A stretch of 21,934 nt of DNA from Muribaculaceae bacterium (GCA_009775195.1 VSPF01000023.1:1-21934); one strand, 5' to 3'. Numbered from the stretch's first letter, positions 6,678-15,429 are shown. Notes: generated by a model not told the origin, from the letters alone. A program made the numbers and translations.

Positions 6678-7418
6678 ATGCGTAACCTGCTTTTTTTCAT
6701 CATATTCAGTTTATTTATTGCGGCTTGCGGCAGCGACGACAGCGTGTCGCCCGAGCTTGCCGCGCTGCTTGCCGACCAGCCGGCCAACCGCTACGACAAG
6801 CCCGGTGTCACCCCTCCCGACGGAGGCTGCACACGCCTGCGCATCAACGGCATAGGGGGCACGCTGGGCCGCGTGTTCAACGACAGCAACTATCTGCACC
6901 TCGAGGCCGCACGTGCCGGGGGCATAGAACCTGTCATTGACCTCGAATCGCTTTGGCAGCAATCGAGAGGCATCGTAAAGGTGCACTCCGACAGCAACAT
7001 ATATATCGACTCGCTCACCCATTCCTACCCATTCCTCACCCGTCACGCGGTCGACCTGCTCTATGAAATCGGGCGACGTTTCCGCGACTCGCTCGACGCG
7101 CGCGGCGGCGGCGACTACAGGCTCAAGGTGACCAGCGTGTTGCGCACACCGCAGACCGTGCGCAAGCTAAGGCGCGTAAACCGCAACGCCACCCAGGAGA
7201 GCGCGCACCAGTATGCCACGACATTCGACATCAGTCACAGTAAATTTATCTGCGACAATGCCGACGGCACGCGCCGCACATTCGAAGACCTCAAAAACCT
7301 ACTTGCAGAAATCGTATACGACCTTCGGCGCGAGGGACGCTGCTATGTGAAGCACGAACGCAAACAGGCGTGCCTACACATCACATCTATCGCCGATACC
7401 ACCACCATCAGACAATGA
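6678..7418 (+). CDS. DUF5715-family lipoprotein with M15-peptidase-like metal site
   Basis: A 246-residue secreted protein. The first 16 residues are a hydrophobic signal ending in a lipobox (FIAAC, Cys17), followed by GSDD, which resembles the acidic surface-export signal of Bacteroidetes lipoproteins. The C-terminal half carries the pattern of M15/VanY-type carboxypeptidases: SVLRTPQ (153-159), SAHQYATTFDI with His177-x6-Asp184, and CLHIT with His234. These would form a zinc triad. This suggests a peptidoglycan peptidase or a derivative, acting in the periplasm or at the outer membrane. The family match is from memory and catalytic activity is not proven. Its stop overlaps the asmA-like start by ATGA (7415-7418). 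Confidence 0.8.
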   Translation: MRNLLFFIIFSLFIAACGSDDSVSPELAALLADQPANRYDKPGVTPPDGGCTRLRINGIGGTLGRVFNDSNYLHLEAARAGGIEPVIDLESLWQQSRGIVKVHSDSNIYIDSLTHSYPFLTRHAVDLLYEIGRRFRDSLDARGGGDYRLKVTSVLRTPQTVRKLRRVNRNATQESAHQYATTFDISHSKFICDNADGTRRTFEDLKNLLAEIVYDLRREGRCYVKHERKQACLHITSIADTTTIRQ

Positions 7419-10400
7419 AAAAAGTAATCGTAAACATACTCTTCGTGGCACTATGGACAGTCATGGCACTCGTGCTGGCACTCGCGGCCGTGCTAATCTG
7501 CAGTGTGCGGCTGCTCAAGCCCGAGCACCTCACCCCCGTGGTCGAGCGTATTGCCAACAAGAGCCTCGATGCCGACGTGACTATAGGGCGCATAGAGCTG
7601 GCCTTCAAGCCGGCCTTCCCCGTCATCAACCTGCAGGTCGACAGCCTGACGGTAATCTCGCACGCCTTTGCCGACCTCGACTCGGCCCAACGCGCCGCCC
7701 TGCCGGCCTATAGCGACACGCTGTTCACGCTGGGACGCTTCACCGGGTCGCTCGACTTAGGTGCGCTGCTGACACGCGGCGAGATAGGCGTGCGCGACGT
7801 AGAGCTGCTGCGCCCCGGCCTCAACATAGTGCTCGATTCACGAGGGCGCGGCAATTTCGACATCTACAAGGCTGCCCCCGATACCACCGAATCAAGTGCC
7901 GGCACACCCATACCGCCATTCTCAATATCGCGCTTTGCCTTTGTCGAGCCACACGAAATCCGCTATTTCAACGCTGCCGACTCGACCGATGCCACGGTGA
8001 TGCTGCTCCACGACGTAGTGCTCGACGGCAGCACGACGCCACTCTACAGCCTGCGCATCGACGGTCACCTTGCCGGGCCCTACCCGAGGCTGCTGCTGCA
8101 AAGCCCCGACATGCACTTCGGCCTCGACGGTCGGGTGCGCTGGGAGCCACGGCGCCCGACCATGATAGCCCTCGAAGAGTTCACGCTGCAAGGGGCGTTC
8201 ATCACGGCGAAACTCACTACCGAACTCACCTACGACTCGACACTGGTCATCAACAGCGGACGCCTCGACATAGCCCCCGTTGCCATCGAGGACGCACTGA
8301 CCGCGCTGCCCGACAGCCTGCGCCGCAGCTACGGGCTCACACCCAAAATGTTTGCCACCGACGGCAGCATAGGCATGTCGGCGCGGCTGACCGGGCCTTT
8401 CACACCGGCCTACGATTCAATACCGTCGGCCGAAATCGAAATTGCCATGGCCGACTGCAAGCTGCGCTACGGCAAGGCCGTGCTCCACCGCCTCGGTTTC
8501 GACATAGGTGTCGCCCTTGGCGGCGGCTCACTCGACAGCACAGTTGTCGACATACGGCGCTTTACCGCGTCGGGCCCGGCGACCGACCTCGACATACGTG
8601 GCCGTATATGGCAACCGGTATCCGACCCGGCCTTCGACGCCATGGTGAAAGGACGCATGCACCTGCGCCGCCTGCCGCCGCTGGTGGCAAACATGGCTCG
8701 GGGATTTATCGACGGGCAACTGGGCATGGAGCTAAATGCCAAGGGCCGCATGTCGATGCTCTCGCTCGAGAAATTTCACTCGCTCGACATAAAGGGCCGT
8801 CTCGACGGTAACAAACTCTACTATCTCTCTAATGACACTTCGGTGATGACCGAAATCAACCACCTGACGGTGCGCTTCGGCTCACAAGCACGTTTTAGCG
8901 ACAGCACCGGCGTGACCGCCCCGACTTTGGCCGCCGGCATATCGGCCGACACGGCAAGCATACTAATCGACGGCATCAATATCACCGTGGATGACTTCAG
9001 GCTCGGAGCAGGCGTAGAAAACTCAGGCCGACAACGCGACACGACATTAGTCGTGCCGGTCGGAGGCGGCCTCGCGATAGGGAGGCTCAACATCGAATCG
9101 GTGACAGACAGTGCCGGAGTGCGCATCCGCGACCTTGCCGGACACGTGGGCATCAAGCGTTTCCGGGGCAGCAAACGCCTGCCGCTGCTCAGTGCCAACC
9201 TCGACCTGGGACGCCTGTCGGCAGGTACGACTGATACACGCTTCATGCTGTCGGGGGCCCACCTCGACGCCTCGATGTACCGCCGCCCGTCGGTAGTGAA
9301 ACGCTACCGCGAAATCAAGCACATCACCGACAGCATACAGCGTCGCCACCCCGAACTGTCGCCCGACTCGGTCTACCGCCTGGCCATAGAGAAACGCCGC
9401 CACCGCCCCGGCGCACCGCACCATCGCCGAGTACATGGCGAGCTGAATGACGAAGAATACGAAGTGCTCGAATGGGGCCTCTCGAAAGGCATGCGCAAAT
9501 TTATGCTCAACTGGCAGGTCGAAGGTTCCCTGTCGACTCGGAGTGCGCGCCTGTTCACACCCATGTTCCCCCTACGCAACCGCGTGCGTCGTCTCGACCT
9601 CGCCTTCAGCAGCGACTCGGTAGAGCTACGCGGTGTAAGATACCGCGCCGGGCGCAGCGACCTGGCCCTCAACGGCCTGATATCTAATATCCGCCGGGCA
9701 CTGACATCGAAGCGCGAGGGCAACTCGCTAAAATTCAACCTTGACATATCGAGCGACACCATCGACATCAACCAGTTGTCGGCTGCCGCCTTTGCCGGTG
9801 CGGCCTATGCCGAGCGGCTGCGCCGAGGACAGGCCAAGACCATCAATCTCAGCCATGGCGACGACGATGCCCTCGACGCGCAGCTCGAGGCACTCGTCAC
9901 GCAGGAGGCCGACAGTGCCGGGCCGCTGCTGATACCGACCAACATCGACGGGCGCATACGCATCAAGGGCGGCAACGTGCTATATTCCGACCTGATGCTT
10001 CACGACCTTCGCGGCCAGGTGCTTGTATTTGGCGGCGGCCTCAACCTACACGACCTGGCTGCAGTGTCGGATGCCGGCAAGGTGTCGCTGTCGGCCCTCT
10101 ACTCCGCCCCCAAGGCCGACGACATGAAGTTTGGCTTCGGGCTACAGCTCGACCAGTTCAAAATCGAACGCTTCCTCAAACTCGTACCGGCTGTCGACTC
10201 CATCATGCCTCTCATGCGCGACTTCAGCGGCATCATCAATGCCGACATCGCCGCCACCGTCGATATCGACAGTACGATGAACATGGTGCTACCGACCCTC
10301 GATGCCGCCATAAAACTCAGCGGTGACTCGTTGGCCTTTATCAACCCCGAGACCTACCGTACCCTGGGCAAATGGCTGCGCTTCCGCGACCGCGCCGACA

Positions 10401-10963
10401 ATAAAATCAAACACGCCAGTGTGGAGTTCCTTGTCCGCGACAACGTGATGCAGACCTTCCCCTTCTCGTTCGACATCGACCGGTACCGCCTGGGCGTTTC
10501 CGGCTCGAACGACCTGGCCATGAACTTCAACTACCACATCTCGGTGCTCAAATCGCCGCTGCCGTTTAAGTTCGGCATCAACATCAAGGGCAACCCCGAC
10601 AAGTTCAAAGTCCGTTTCGGCGGGGCGAAATTCAAAGAGGGCATGGCCGTGGAAAGTGTCGGCATAGTCGACACTGCGCGTGTGAGCCTGATTAAACAAA
10701 TCGAAGGCATCTTCAGGCGCGGCGTACAGAACTCGCGCTTTGCGCGCATCGACATCAAGGCCCCCGTCCAGGCCGGCGAACTCGAAGGTCCCGACCCCGG
10801 CCTGAGCCATGCCGACTCGCTTGCGCTACAACGCGAAGGACTAATCCCGGCTACCGAAGGCGTGCCGACTGAAAGCGAACCCGCCTCACCGGCTCCCTAC
10901 AAGCCCAAAGAAAACAAACAAAACGCAGAAGGCATAATAAAAAGTGATGATAAAAAAGATTGA
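7415..10963 (+). CDS. AsmA-like family protein
   Basis: A giant protein of 1182 residues. It begins with a basic residue pair and one transmembrane helix (about 5-30), followed by a long periplasmic beta-rich region typical of AsmA/TamB-type proteins: N-terminal segment with DVTIGRIEL and a PVINLQVDSL strand, many repeated alternating beta strands, and an AsmA C-terminal region (about 900-1120, including GNPDKFKVRFGG). The last 60 residues are charged, proline-rich and probably disordered. Such proteins span the periplasm and are thought to carry phospholipids between membranes. I chose the ATG at 7415, not the in-frame start 45 nt earlier, because it gives a normal signal anchor and an ATGA overlap with the lipoprotein gene. 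Confidence 0.9.
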   Translation: MKKVIVNILFVALWTVMALVLALAAVLICSVRLLKPEHLTPVVERIANKSLDADVTIGRIELAFKPAFPVINLQVDSLTVISHAFADLDSAQRAALPAYSDTLFTLGRFTGSLDLGALLTRGEIGVRDVELLRPGLNIVLDSRGRGNFDIYKAAPDTTESSAGTPIPPFSISRFAFVEPHEIRYFNAADSTDATVMLLHDVVLDGSTTPLYSLRIDGHLAGPYPRLLLQSPDMHFGLDGRVRWEPRRPTMIALEEFTLQGAFITAKLTTELTYDSTLVINSGRLDIAPVAIEDALTALPDSLRRSYGLTPKMFATDGSIGMSARLTGPFTPAYDSIPSAEIEIAMADCKLRYGKAVLHRLGFDIGVALGGGSLDSTVVDIRRFTASGPATDLDIRGRIWQPVSDPAFDAMVKGRMHLRRLPPLVANMARGFIDGQLGMELNAKGRMSMLSLEKFHSLDIKGRLDGNKLYYLSNDTSVMTEINHLTVRFGSQARFSDSTGVTAPTLAAGISADTASILIDGINITVDDFRLGAGVENSGRQRDTTLVVPVGGGLAIGRLNIESVTDSAGVRIRDLAGHVGIKRFRGSKRLPLLSANLDLGRLSAGTTDTRFMLSGAHLDASMYRRPSVVKRYREIKHITDSIQRRHPELSPDSVYRLAIEKRRHRPGAPHHRRVHGELNDEEYEVLEWGLSKGMRKFMLNWQVEGSLSTRSARLFTPMFPLRNRVRRLDLAFSSDSVELRGVRYRAGRSDLALNGLISNIRRALTSKREGNSLKFNLDISSDTIDINQLSAAAFAGAAYAERLRRGQAKTINLSHGDDDALDAQLEALVTQEADSAGPLLIPTNIDGRIRIKGGNVLYSDLMLHDLRGQVLVFGGGLNLHDLAAVSDAGKVSLSALYSAPKADDMKFGFGLQLDQFKIERFLKLVPAVDSIMPLMRDFSGIINADIAATVDIDSTMNMVLPTLDAAIKLSGDSLAFINPETYRTLGKWLRFRDRADNKIKHASVEFLVRDNVMQTFPFSFDIDRYRLGVSGSNDLAMNFNYHISVLKSPLPFKFGINIKGNPDKFKVRFGGAKFKEGMAVESVGIVDTARVSLIKQIEGIFRRGVQNSRFARIDIKAPVQAGELEGPDPGLSHADSLALQREGLIPATEGVPTESEPASPAPYKPKENKQNAEGIIKSDDKKD

Positions 10964-11678
10964 GACAGCCCTAAAGCGCTATACAGCCCGAACCGGGGCG
11001 ACGCTGCAACGGCCCCGCGCAGTGATGTTCGACATGGACGGCATACTATTCGACTCAATGCCGGGGCATTGCAAGGCGTGGAAACAGGTATGCGACGAAA
11101 ATGGCATCGAGGCCGAAGCTGATGAATTTTATGCCTACGAGGGCCGCACCGGCGCCTCGACAATCGACACACTCATCCGCCGCCAATTCGGCCGCCCGGC
11201 CACCGAGGCAGAAATCAAAGACCTCTATGCCCGCAAGTGCGTCATCTTCAAGTCGCTTGGCGAACCATCAGTGATACCGGGAGCCTCCAAAGCCTGCGAA
11301 GCCGCCATCAACGGCGGGGCACTTTGCATACTCGTCACCGGCTCGGGACAACGGTCGAACCTCGACCGCCTCGAGCGGGAATACCCCGGTGTTTTCCCCC
11401 AAGAGCAACGAATCACAGCCTTCGACGTGAAACGCGGCAAGCCCGACCCCGAGCCCTACCTCATAGGCATGGCCAAGGGCGGCGCTGAGCCTTGCTGCGC
11501 AATCGGAGTGGACAACGCGCCCTTAGGAGTGATGTCGTCGTCGCGAGCCGGAGCCTTTACCATCGGAGTCCGCACAGGTCCCCTGCCCGAGGGGGCACTG
11601 CTCGAGGCCGGGGCCGACATCGAGGTAGACTCGATGTATGACTGCGCCGAAATCATCACAACACTTACGGGCCGATGA
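10947..11678 (+). CDS. HAD-superfamily hydrolase (beta-phosphoglucomutase-like subfamily)
   Basis: A 243-residue HAD phosphatase or mutase. Motif I is FDMDGILFDS, with nucleophile Asp29 and general acid Asp31. A helical cap follows, then motif II in LVTGSGQ, the motif III lysine in KRGKPDPEPY, and motif IV in GVDNAP, where only one acidic residue is present instead of the usual ED/DD pair. The substrate cannot be told from sequence; a small phosphorylated sugar or metabolite is likely. The gene starts inside the asmA-like gene (ATG at 10947; a GTG directly before it is an alternative) and overlaps aroB by ATGA, so it may be coupled to both. Confidence 0.88.
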   Translation: MIKKIETALKRYTARTGATLQRPRAVMFDMDGILFDSMPGHCKAWKQVCDENGIEAEADEFYAYEGRTGASTIDTLIRRQFGRPATEAEIKDLYARKCVIFKSLGEPSVIPGASKACEAAINGGALCILVTGSGQRSNLDRLEREYPGVFPQEQRITAFDVKRGKPDPEPYLIGMAKGGAEPCCAIGVDNAPLGVMSSSRAGAFTIGVRTGPLPEGALLEAGADIEVDSMYDCAEIITTLTGR

Positions 11679-12745
11679 AGCAGAAGCTGATATTTACCGA
11701 ACTTGTCGGCGAAACCCTCGACGGGCTTGTGGCTGAAACAGGCACGTCGCAAGTCATAGTAATAGCCGACACCAACACCGTGCGCTTAGTACTTCCACGA
11801 CTTGCCGAGCATTCAAAAACCGCCTCGACAGCCAAGGTCCTAACCGTAGAGGCCGGAGACGACAACAAGACCCTCGACTCGCTCACAGGTATCTGGCAGA
11901 AGCTCTCAGAACTTGAAGCCACGCGGAATAGCATGGTTGTCAACCTCGGCGGCGGCATGGTCAGCGACTTAGGCGGATTTGCAGCCGCGACATTCAAACG
12001 CGGCATGAGGTGCGTCAACATACCGACCACGCTGCTTGCTGCCGTCGATGCCTCGGTCGGCGGCAAGACCGGCATAAACTTCAACGGCTTCAAAAACCAG
12101 GTCGGGGCATTTGCCGAACCTGTAGCCTCGATTATATCCACAACATATTTCGACACCTTGCCGCGAGAAGAAATACTCTCGGGCTACGGCGAGATGCTAA
12201 AGCACGGGCTGCTCGAAGGGCCCGATGCTTTCGCAAAGTTGCTGATGGTCGACCCGGAGGAATTGGTCGGCAAGGGAGCCGGACTGTTAGGGCCACTCGA
12301 GCGCAGCGTGATGGTCAAGTCGCGCATCGTAGCCCAAGACCCGACCGAGGCAGGGCTACGCAAAGCCCTCAACCTGGGGCATACCGTGGGGCATGCCTTC
12401 GAGGCTTATTCATATCGCCGCAACAAGCCAGTGCCGCACGGCTATGCCGTTGCGTGGGGACTAATCGTAGAGCTTGTGCTGTCGCACATGTACCTCGGCT
12501 TCCCGACCGAGCCGCTGCACCAGCTTGCCGACTACGTCTACCGCAACTACGGTGTCTTTGCTATAAACTGTGACGACTACGAAGCCTTGACGGCAAGTAT
12601 GCGCCAGGATAAGAAAAATGCCCGTGCCGACCAAATCAACTTTACCCTGCTGTCGGCTCCCGGCCAGGCGCAGATTAACCAGACCGTACCGTCGGCCCAA
12701 ATCGGCGCCGCCCTCGATATATATCGCGATTTGATGCATTTGTGA
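11675..12745 (+). CDS. aroB: 3-dehydroquinate synthase
   Basis: A 356-residue AroB of normal length. The NAD-binding block GGGMVSDLGGF is at 92-102, and PTTLLAAVDASVGGKTGIN at 117-135 is the family signature. The zinc ligands are Glu173 (SGYGEMLKH), His236 (NLGHTVGH) and His255 (PHGYAVAWG). The enzyme turns DAHP into 3-dehydroquinate, the second step of the shikimate pathway to aromatic amino acids. No other shikimate gene is nearby, so the link to the envelope genes upstream seems to be transcriptional rather than metabolic. It is the last gene of the operon; no clear terminator was found after it. Confidence 0.97.
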   Translation: MKQKLIFTELVGETLDGLVAETGTSQVIVIADTNTVRLVLPRLAEHSKTASTAKVLTVEAGDDNKTLDSLTGIWQKLSELEATRNSMVVNLGGGMVSDLGGFAAATFKRGMRCVNIPTTLLAAVDASVGGKTGINFNGFKNQVGAFAEPVASIISTTYFDTLPREEILSGYGEMLKHGLLEGPDAFAKLLMVDPEELVGKGAGLLGPLERSVMVKSRIVAQDPTEAGLRKALNLGHTVGHAFEAYSYRRNKPVPHGYAVAWGLIVELVLSHMYLGFPTEPLHQLADYVYRNYGVFAINCDDYEALTASMRQDKKNARADQINFTLLSAPGQAQINQTVPSAQIGAALDIYRDLMHL

Positions 12746-12862
12746 ATAATGGACGATGCTGACATGATAAGACATAAAGACATAAAAACAAAATGACAAG
12801 AAATCTTTAAGTCAATCAGATAACCACAATGTCAATGTGCGCTTATTTCTGGAGGAGAGGGA

Positions 12863-13243
12863 TTAGGAGACAGGGGGTGAGTTTGAGCTTGGTGGTGAGT
12901 TAGGCAAGGAGTCGGGGGACAATGCTGTGAGGCCGGTTGAATGTCTTGCTGTCTGTTCCCGAGCCTCGGGGAGTGAATTTTGGAAGTCGTCAGAGGGCAA
13001 AATGACAAGAGACATCTGCCGGGCGAAAGGTGTCACACCCCATAAGAACGACATTTTACCATACGGGGCATTATATGTAACCACAAAGGCATAGGTCGAC
13101 ACCCTTATAACCTTGACATAGGGGTCGTAGTGGCTGCGGACAACATAGATAAACTTGCGGAGAGCCGTCGGCTCGATATAGAGCCGGGGCGATGTAAAGA
13201 TGTCATCGATAAGGTCTTTGACGGAGATAATGCGACGCAACAT
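12863..13243 (-). CDS. Small hypothetical protein with serine/proline-rich tail
   Basis: A 126-residue protein that I do not recognise. The first 85 residues look folded: VKDLIDDIFTSPRLYIEP at the start, then alternating strands (FIYVVRSHYDPYVKVIRV, AFVVTYNAPYG, MSLVILP). The last 40 residues are rich in Ser, Pro and Asn and look disordered. There is no signal peptide or membrane segment. A -7 box about 37 nt upstream of the ATG supports it as a real gene. It faces aroB and is transcribed away from the repeat-rich region before recJ. It could be a lineage-specific gene or a remnant of an acquired segment. Confidence 0.6.
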   Translation of the reverse strand: MLRRIISVKDLIDDIFTSPRLYIEPTALRKFIYVVRSHYDPYVKVIRVSTYAFVVTYNAPYGKMSFLWGVTPFARQMSLVILPSDDFQNSLPEAREQTARHSTGLTALSPDSLPNSPPSSNSPPVS

Positions 13244-13279
13244 GGGCAGACGGGGGTTGAGTGACTAAAATTTCTTTTG

Positions 13280-13287
13280 CAAAGATA
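13280..13287 (-). promoter_or_regulatory. Predicted -7 promoter box of the small hypothetical gene
   Basis: Read on the minus strand this is TATCTTTG, a match to TAnnTTTG, followed by about 30 nt to the ATG at 13243. The -33 region (around 13308-13311) does not match TTTG, so the promoter may be weak or need an activator. Confidence 0.5.
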
Positions 13288-13346
13288 GAACATGGCAGAT
13301 ATGAATTATCGGCCGAATTTCAATGGAGTTGAAATTTGGTTAGTTT

Positions 13347-13382
13347 TGTCTGACATGTCGGACTTGTCAGACGTGTCGGACG
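13347..13382. repeat. Four tandem 9-bp repeats (TGTCNGACN)
   Basis: TGTCTGACA, TGTCGGACT, TGTCAGACG and TGTCGGACG follow each other without gaps. Each unit has a GTCNGAC palindrome core, and units 1 and 3 can pair as an 8-bp stem (13348-13355 with 13365-13372). It lies about 60 bp upstream of the promoter of the small hypothetical gene. Possibly a cluster of binding sites. Confidence 0.85.
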
Positions 13383-13404
13383 ACGGGCCTGATTTTATCA
13401 TCGC

Positions 13405-13423
13405 GTCGTCTCCGACGACTTTT
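13405..13423 (+). terminator. Weak hairpin with T-run
   Basis: GTCGTC (13405-13410), loop TCC, GACGAC (13414-13419), then TTTT. The stem is only 6 bp and no plus-strand gene is seen directly before it, so a terminator role is doubtful. Confidence 0.3.
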
Positions 13424-13464
13424 CATTTAGGTTAATCCGCTACTCATTTCCTGCTTGAGTTCCA

Positions 13465-13520
13465 TTTTGTCTTATACACAAGACAAAAACGTATATTTTT
13501 CGTCTTACACGCAAGACAAA
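13465..13520. repeat. Directly repeated hairpins, GTCTT-N6-AAGAC
   Basis: Copy 1 is TTTTGTCTT / ATACAC / AAGACAAAA (13465-13488), a perfect 9-bp inverted repeat. Copy 2 is GTCTT / ACACGC / AAGAC (13502-13517) with similar flanking T and A runs. The two copies are about 32 bp apart, three helical turns, and even the loops are alike (AYACRC). This looks like a pair of operator sites for a dimeric repressor, 145-230 bp before recJ. Confidence 0.7.
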
Positions 13521-13633
13521 GTTGTCGAAGGCGGAATTTTTTTTTAATTCTTTCTCATCTTCACCAAAGGGGAGCGGCAGGGTGGCCTTTGCGGCGATTA
13601 TGGGGTGATTTAACTATAATTAGGTTATGCCGA

Positions 13634-13665
13634 CTTGATAGAGCCGGGGGATTTTTGTAATTTTG
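13634..13665 (+). promoter_or_regulatory. Predicted recJ-recQ promoter
   Basis: CTTG at 13634-13637 and TAATTTTG at 13658-13665 are 20 bp apart. The likely transcription start near 13671 rules out the upstream in-frame TTG at 13663 as a start codon and supports the ATG at 13693. Confidence 0.7.
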
Positions 13666-13692
13666 CATCCCAAAGGCTTAGGAGAGACGACT

Positions 13693-15429
13693 ATGACACG
13701 CAAATGGAATTACCCCTCGCTATCGAGTGAAGAGCAACGGTTGGGCGCGGAGCTTGCGCGCCGCTTTGCCAATTGTGCCCCGGTGGCCGACCTGCTTGTG
13801 CAGAGGGGTATTACTACCATCGATGCTGCCGAGAAGTTTTTCCATCCGTCGCTACGCGACCTCCACGACCCCTTCCTTATGCCGCAGATGGACATAGCCG
13901 TAGAGCGGCTCAACCGCGCAATGGGGTCGAAGGAAAAAATCATGGTCTATGGCGACTACGACGTTGACGGCACCACGGCCGTGGCGCTGGTGTACCGCTA
14001 TCTTCAGAACTTCTACTCCGAGCTCGACTTCTATATCCCCACCCGCTACGACGACGGCTACGGCATCTCGCTGCAGAGCATCGACATGCTTGCCGAGCAG
14101 GGCGTGTCGCTGGTGATTATCCTCGACTGCGGCATCAAGGCCATCGACGAAATCAAGTATGCCAAAGAACGCGGCATCGACTTTATCATCTGCGACCACC
14201 ACATGCCCGACGCGGAGTTGCCACCGGCTGCCGCCATCCTCAACCCCAAACTCGAGGGGTCGACCTACCCGTGCCCGCACCTGTCGGGCTGCGGCGTGGG
14301 CTATAAATTCATGCAAGCCTTCTCGATAAGCAACGGCATCGCCACCGCCGAGCTCGAGTGTATGCTCGACCTGGTGGCGGTGAGCATCGCTGCCGACATC
14401 GTGCCCATGATTGACGAGAACCGCGTACTGGCATATATGGGGCTGAAGCGCCTCAACAGCAACCCGAACATGGGCCTCCGCGCCATCATCCGCACCTGCG
14501 GCCTCGGCGGCAAGGAAATCACCATCAACGACGTGGTATTCAAAATCGGGCCGCGCATCAATGCGTCGGGGCGTATGCAGAGCGGGCGCGAGGCCGTAGA
14601 GCTGCTGGTGGCGCGCGACTCGAAAGAAGCCGCCCGGCGCAGCATAGAAATCGACCAGTACAACAAAGACCGCAAGGAACTCGACAAACGCATCACCGAG
14701 GAGGCCAACGCCATCCTAGAGGCCCGTGGCGAGATGCACTCGCCCAAGAAATCAATCGTCATATACAACAAAGACTGGCACAAGGGCATCATCGGCATCG
14801 TGGCCTCGCGCCTCACCGAGCTTTACTATAAGCCGTCGGTGGTACTGACGCTATCGAACGGCCTCGCCACCGGCTCGTCGCGCTCGGTGCAGGGCTTCGA
14901 CATCTACAAGGCCGTAGAGTCGACCCGCGACCTGCTCGAAAACTTCGGCGGCCATACCTACGCCGTGGGGTTGTCGCTGCGTGAAGAAAACATACCCGAG
15001 TTTACCCGCCGCTTCGAGGAATATGTATCGGACAACATACTGCCCGAGCAGATGACACCCCAAATCGACATCGACGCCTTCCTGTCGTTCGCCGACATCA
15101 CGCCCGAGTTCGTGTCGATACTGCGCCTGTTCAACCCCTTCGGGCCCGGCAACCGCAAACCGACATTCTGCACACGCCGCGTCAAGGACTTCGGCACGAG
15201 CAAACTCGTAGGGCGCAACCTCGAGCATATCAAGCTCGAACTTGTCGACGACACGTCGGGGCGCGTAATCAACGGCATCGCCTTCAACATGGCCTCGTAT
15301 TTCGAGCACATCCATGCCGGGGCTCCGTTCAACATCTGCTACACCATCGAGGAGAATAACCACCAGAACGCCTCGTCGCCACTGCAACTGCTTGTCAAAC
15401 AAATACGTTTGAGCGAGGGTTATGAGTGA
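13693..15429 (+). CDS. recJ: Single-stranded-DNA-specific exonuclease RecJ
   Basis: A 578-residue DHH-family nuclease of usual length. The metal-binding motifs are in order: YGDYDVDGTT (86-95), LDCG (144-147), CDHH (167-170), then GCGVGYK and the DHHA1-side motif NASGRMQSGR. RecJ degrades single-stranded DNA 5' to 3' with Mn2+ or Mg2+ in RecF-pathway recombination, mismatch and base-excision repair. Here it precedes recQ, its functional partner helicase, and overlaps it by 8 bases. The start at 13693 is chosen because the promoter -7 box lies over the possible TTG start at 13663. Confidence 0.95.
   Translation: MTRKWNYPSLSSEEQRLGAELARRFANCAPVADLLVQRGITTIDAAEKFFHPSLRDLHDPFLMPQMDIAVERLNRAMGSKEKIMVYGDYDVDGTTAVALVYRYLQNFYSELDFYIPTRYDDGYGISLQSIDMLAEQGVSLVIILDCGIKAIDEIKYAKERGIDFIICDHHMPDAELPPAAAILNPKLEGSTYPCPHLSGCGVGYKFMQAFSISNGIATAELECMLDLVAVSIAADIVPMIDENRVLAYMGLKRLNSNPNMGLRAIIRTCGLGGKEITINDVVFKIGPRINASGRMQSGREAVELLVARDSKEAARRSIEIDQYNKDRKELDKRITEEANAILEARGEMHSPKKSIVIYNKDWHKGIIGIVASRLTELYYKPSVVLTLSNGLATGSSRSVQGFDIYKAVESTRDLLENFGGHTYAVGLSLREENIPEFTRRFEEYVSDNILPEQMTPQIDIDAFLSFADITPEFVSILRLFNPFGPGNRKPTFCTRRVKDFGTSKLVGRNLEHIKLELVDDTSGRVINGIAFNMASYFEHIHAGAPFNICYTIEENNHQNASSPLQLLVKQIRLSEGYE

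Larger units (their letters stand above)
13244..13692. other. 450-nt repeat-rich intergenic region
   Basis: A gap between two divergent genes, visibly richer in AT than its neighbours. It contains the promoter of the small hypothetical gene (13280-13287), a 9-bp tandem array (13347-13382), a small hairpin followed by four T (13405-13423), two copies of a GTCTT-N6-AAGAC hairpin (13465-13520), a run of nine T (13537-13545) and the recJ promoter (13634-13665). No protein-coding gene is convincing inside it. Confidence 0.75.

Noticed and set aside
13465..13488. Similarity of TGTCTTATACACA to a transposon mosaic end used in sequencing libraries
   Set aside because: The match is partial, the sequence is part of a 9-bp inverted repeat, and a second diverged copy lies 32 bp away. 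This points to native DNA rather than adapter contamination.
13663..13692. TTG start giving a ten-residue longer RecJ
   Set aside because: The codon overlaps the promoter -7 box and would lie upstream of the transcription start.
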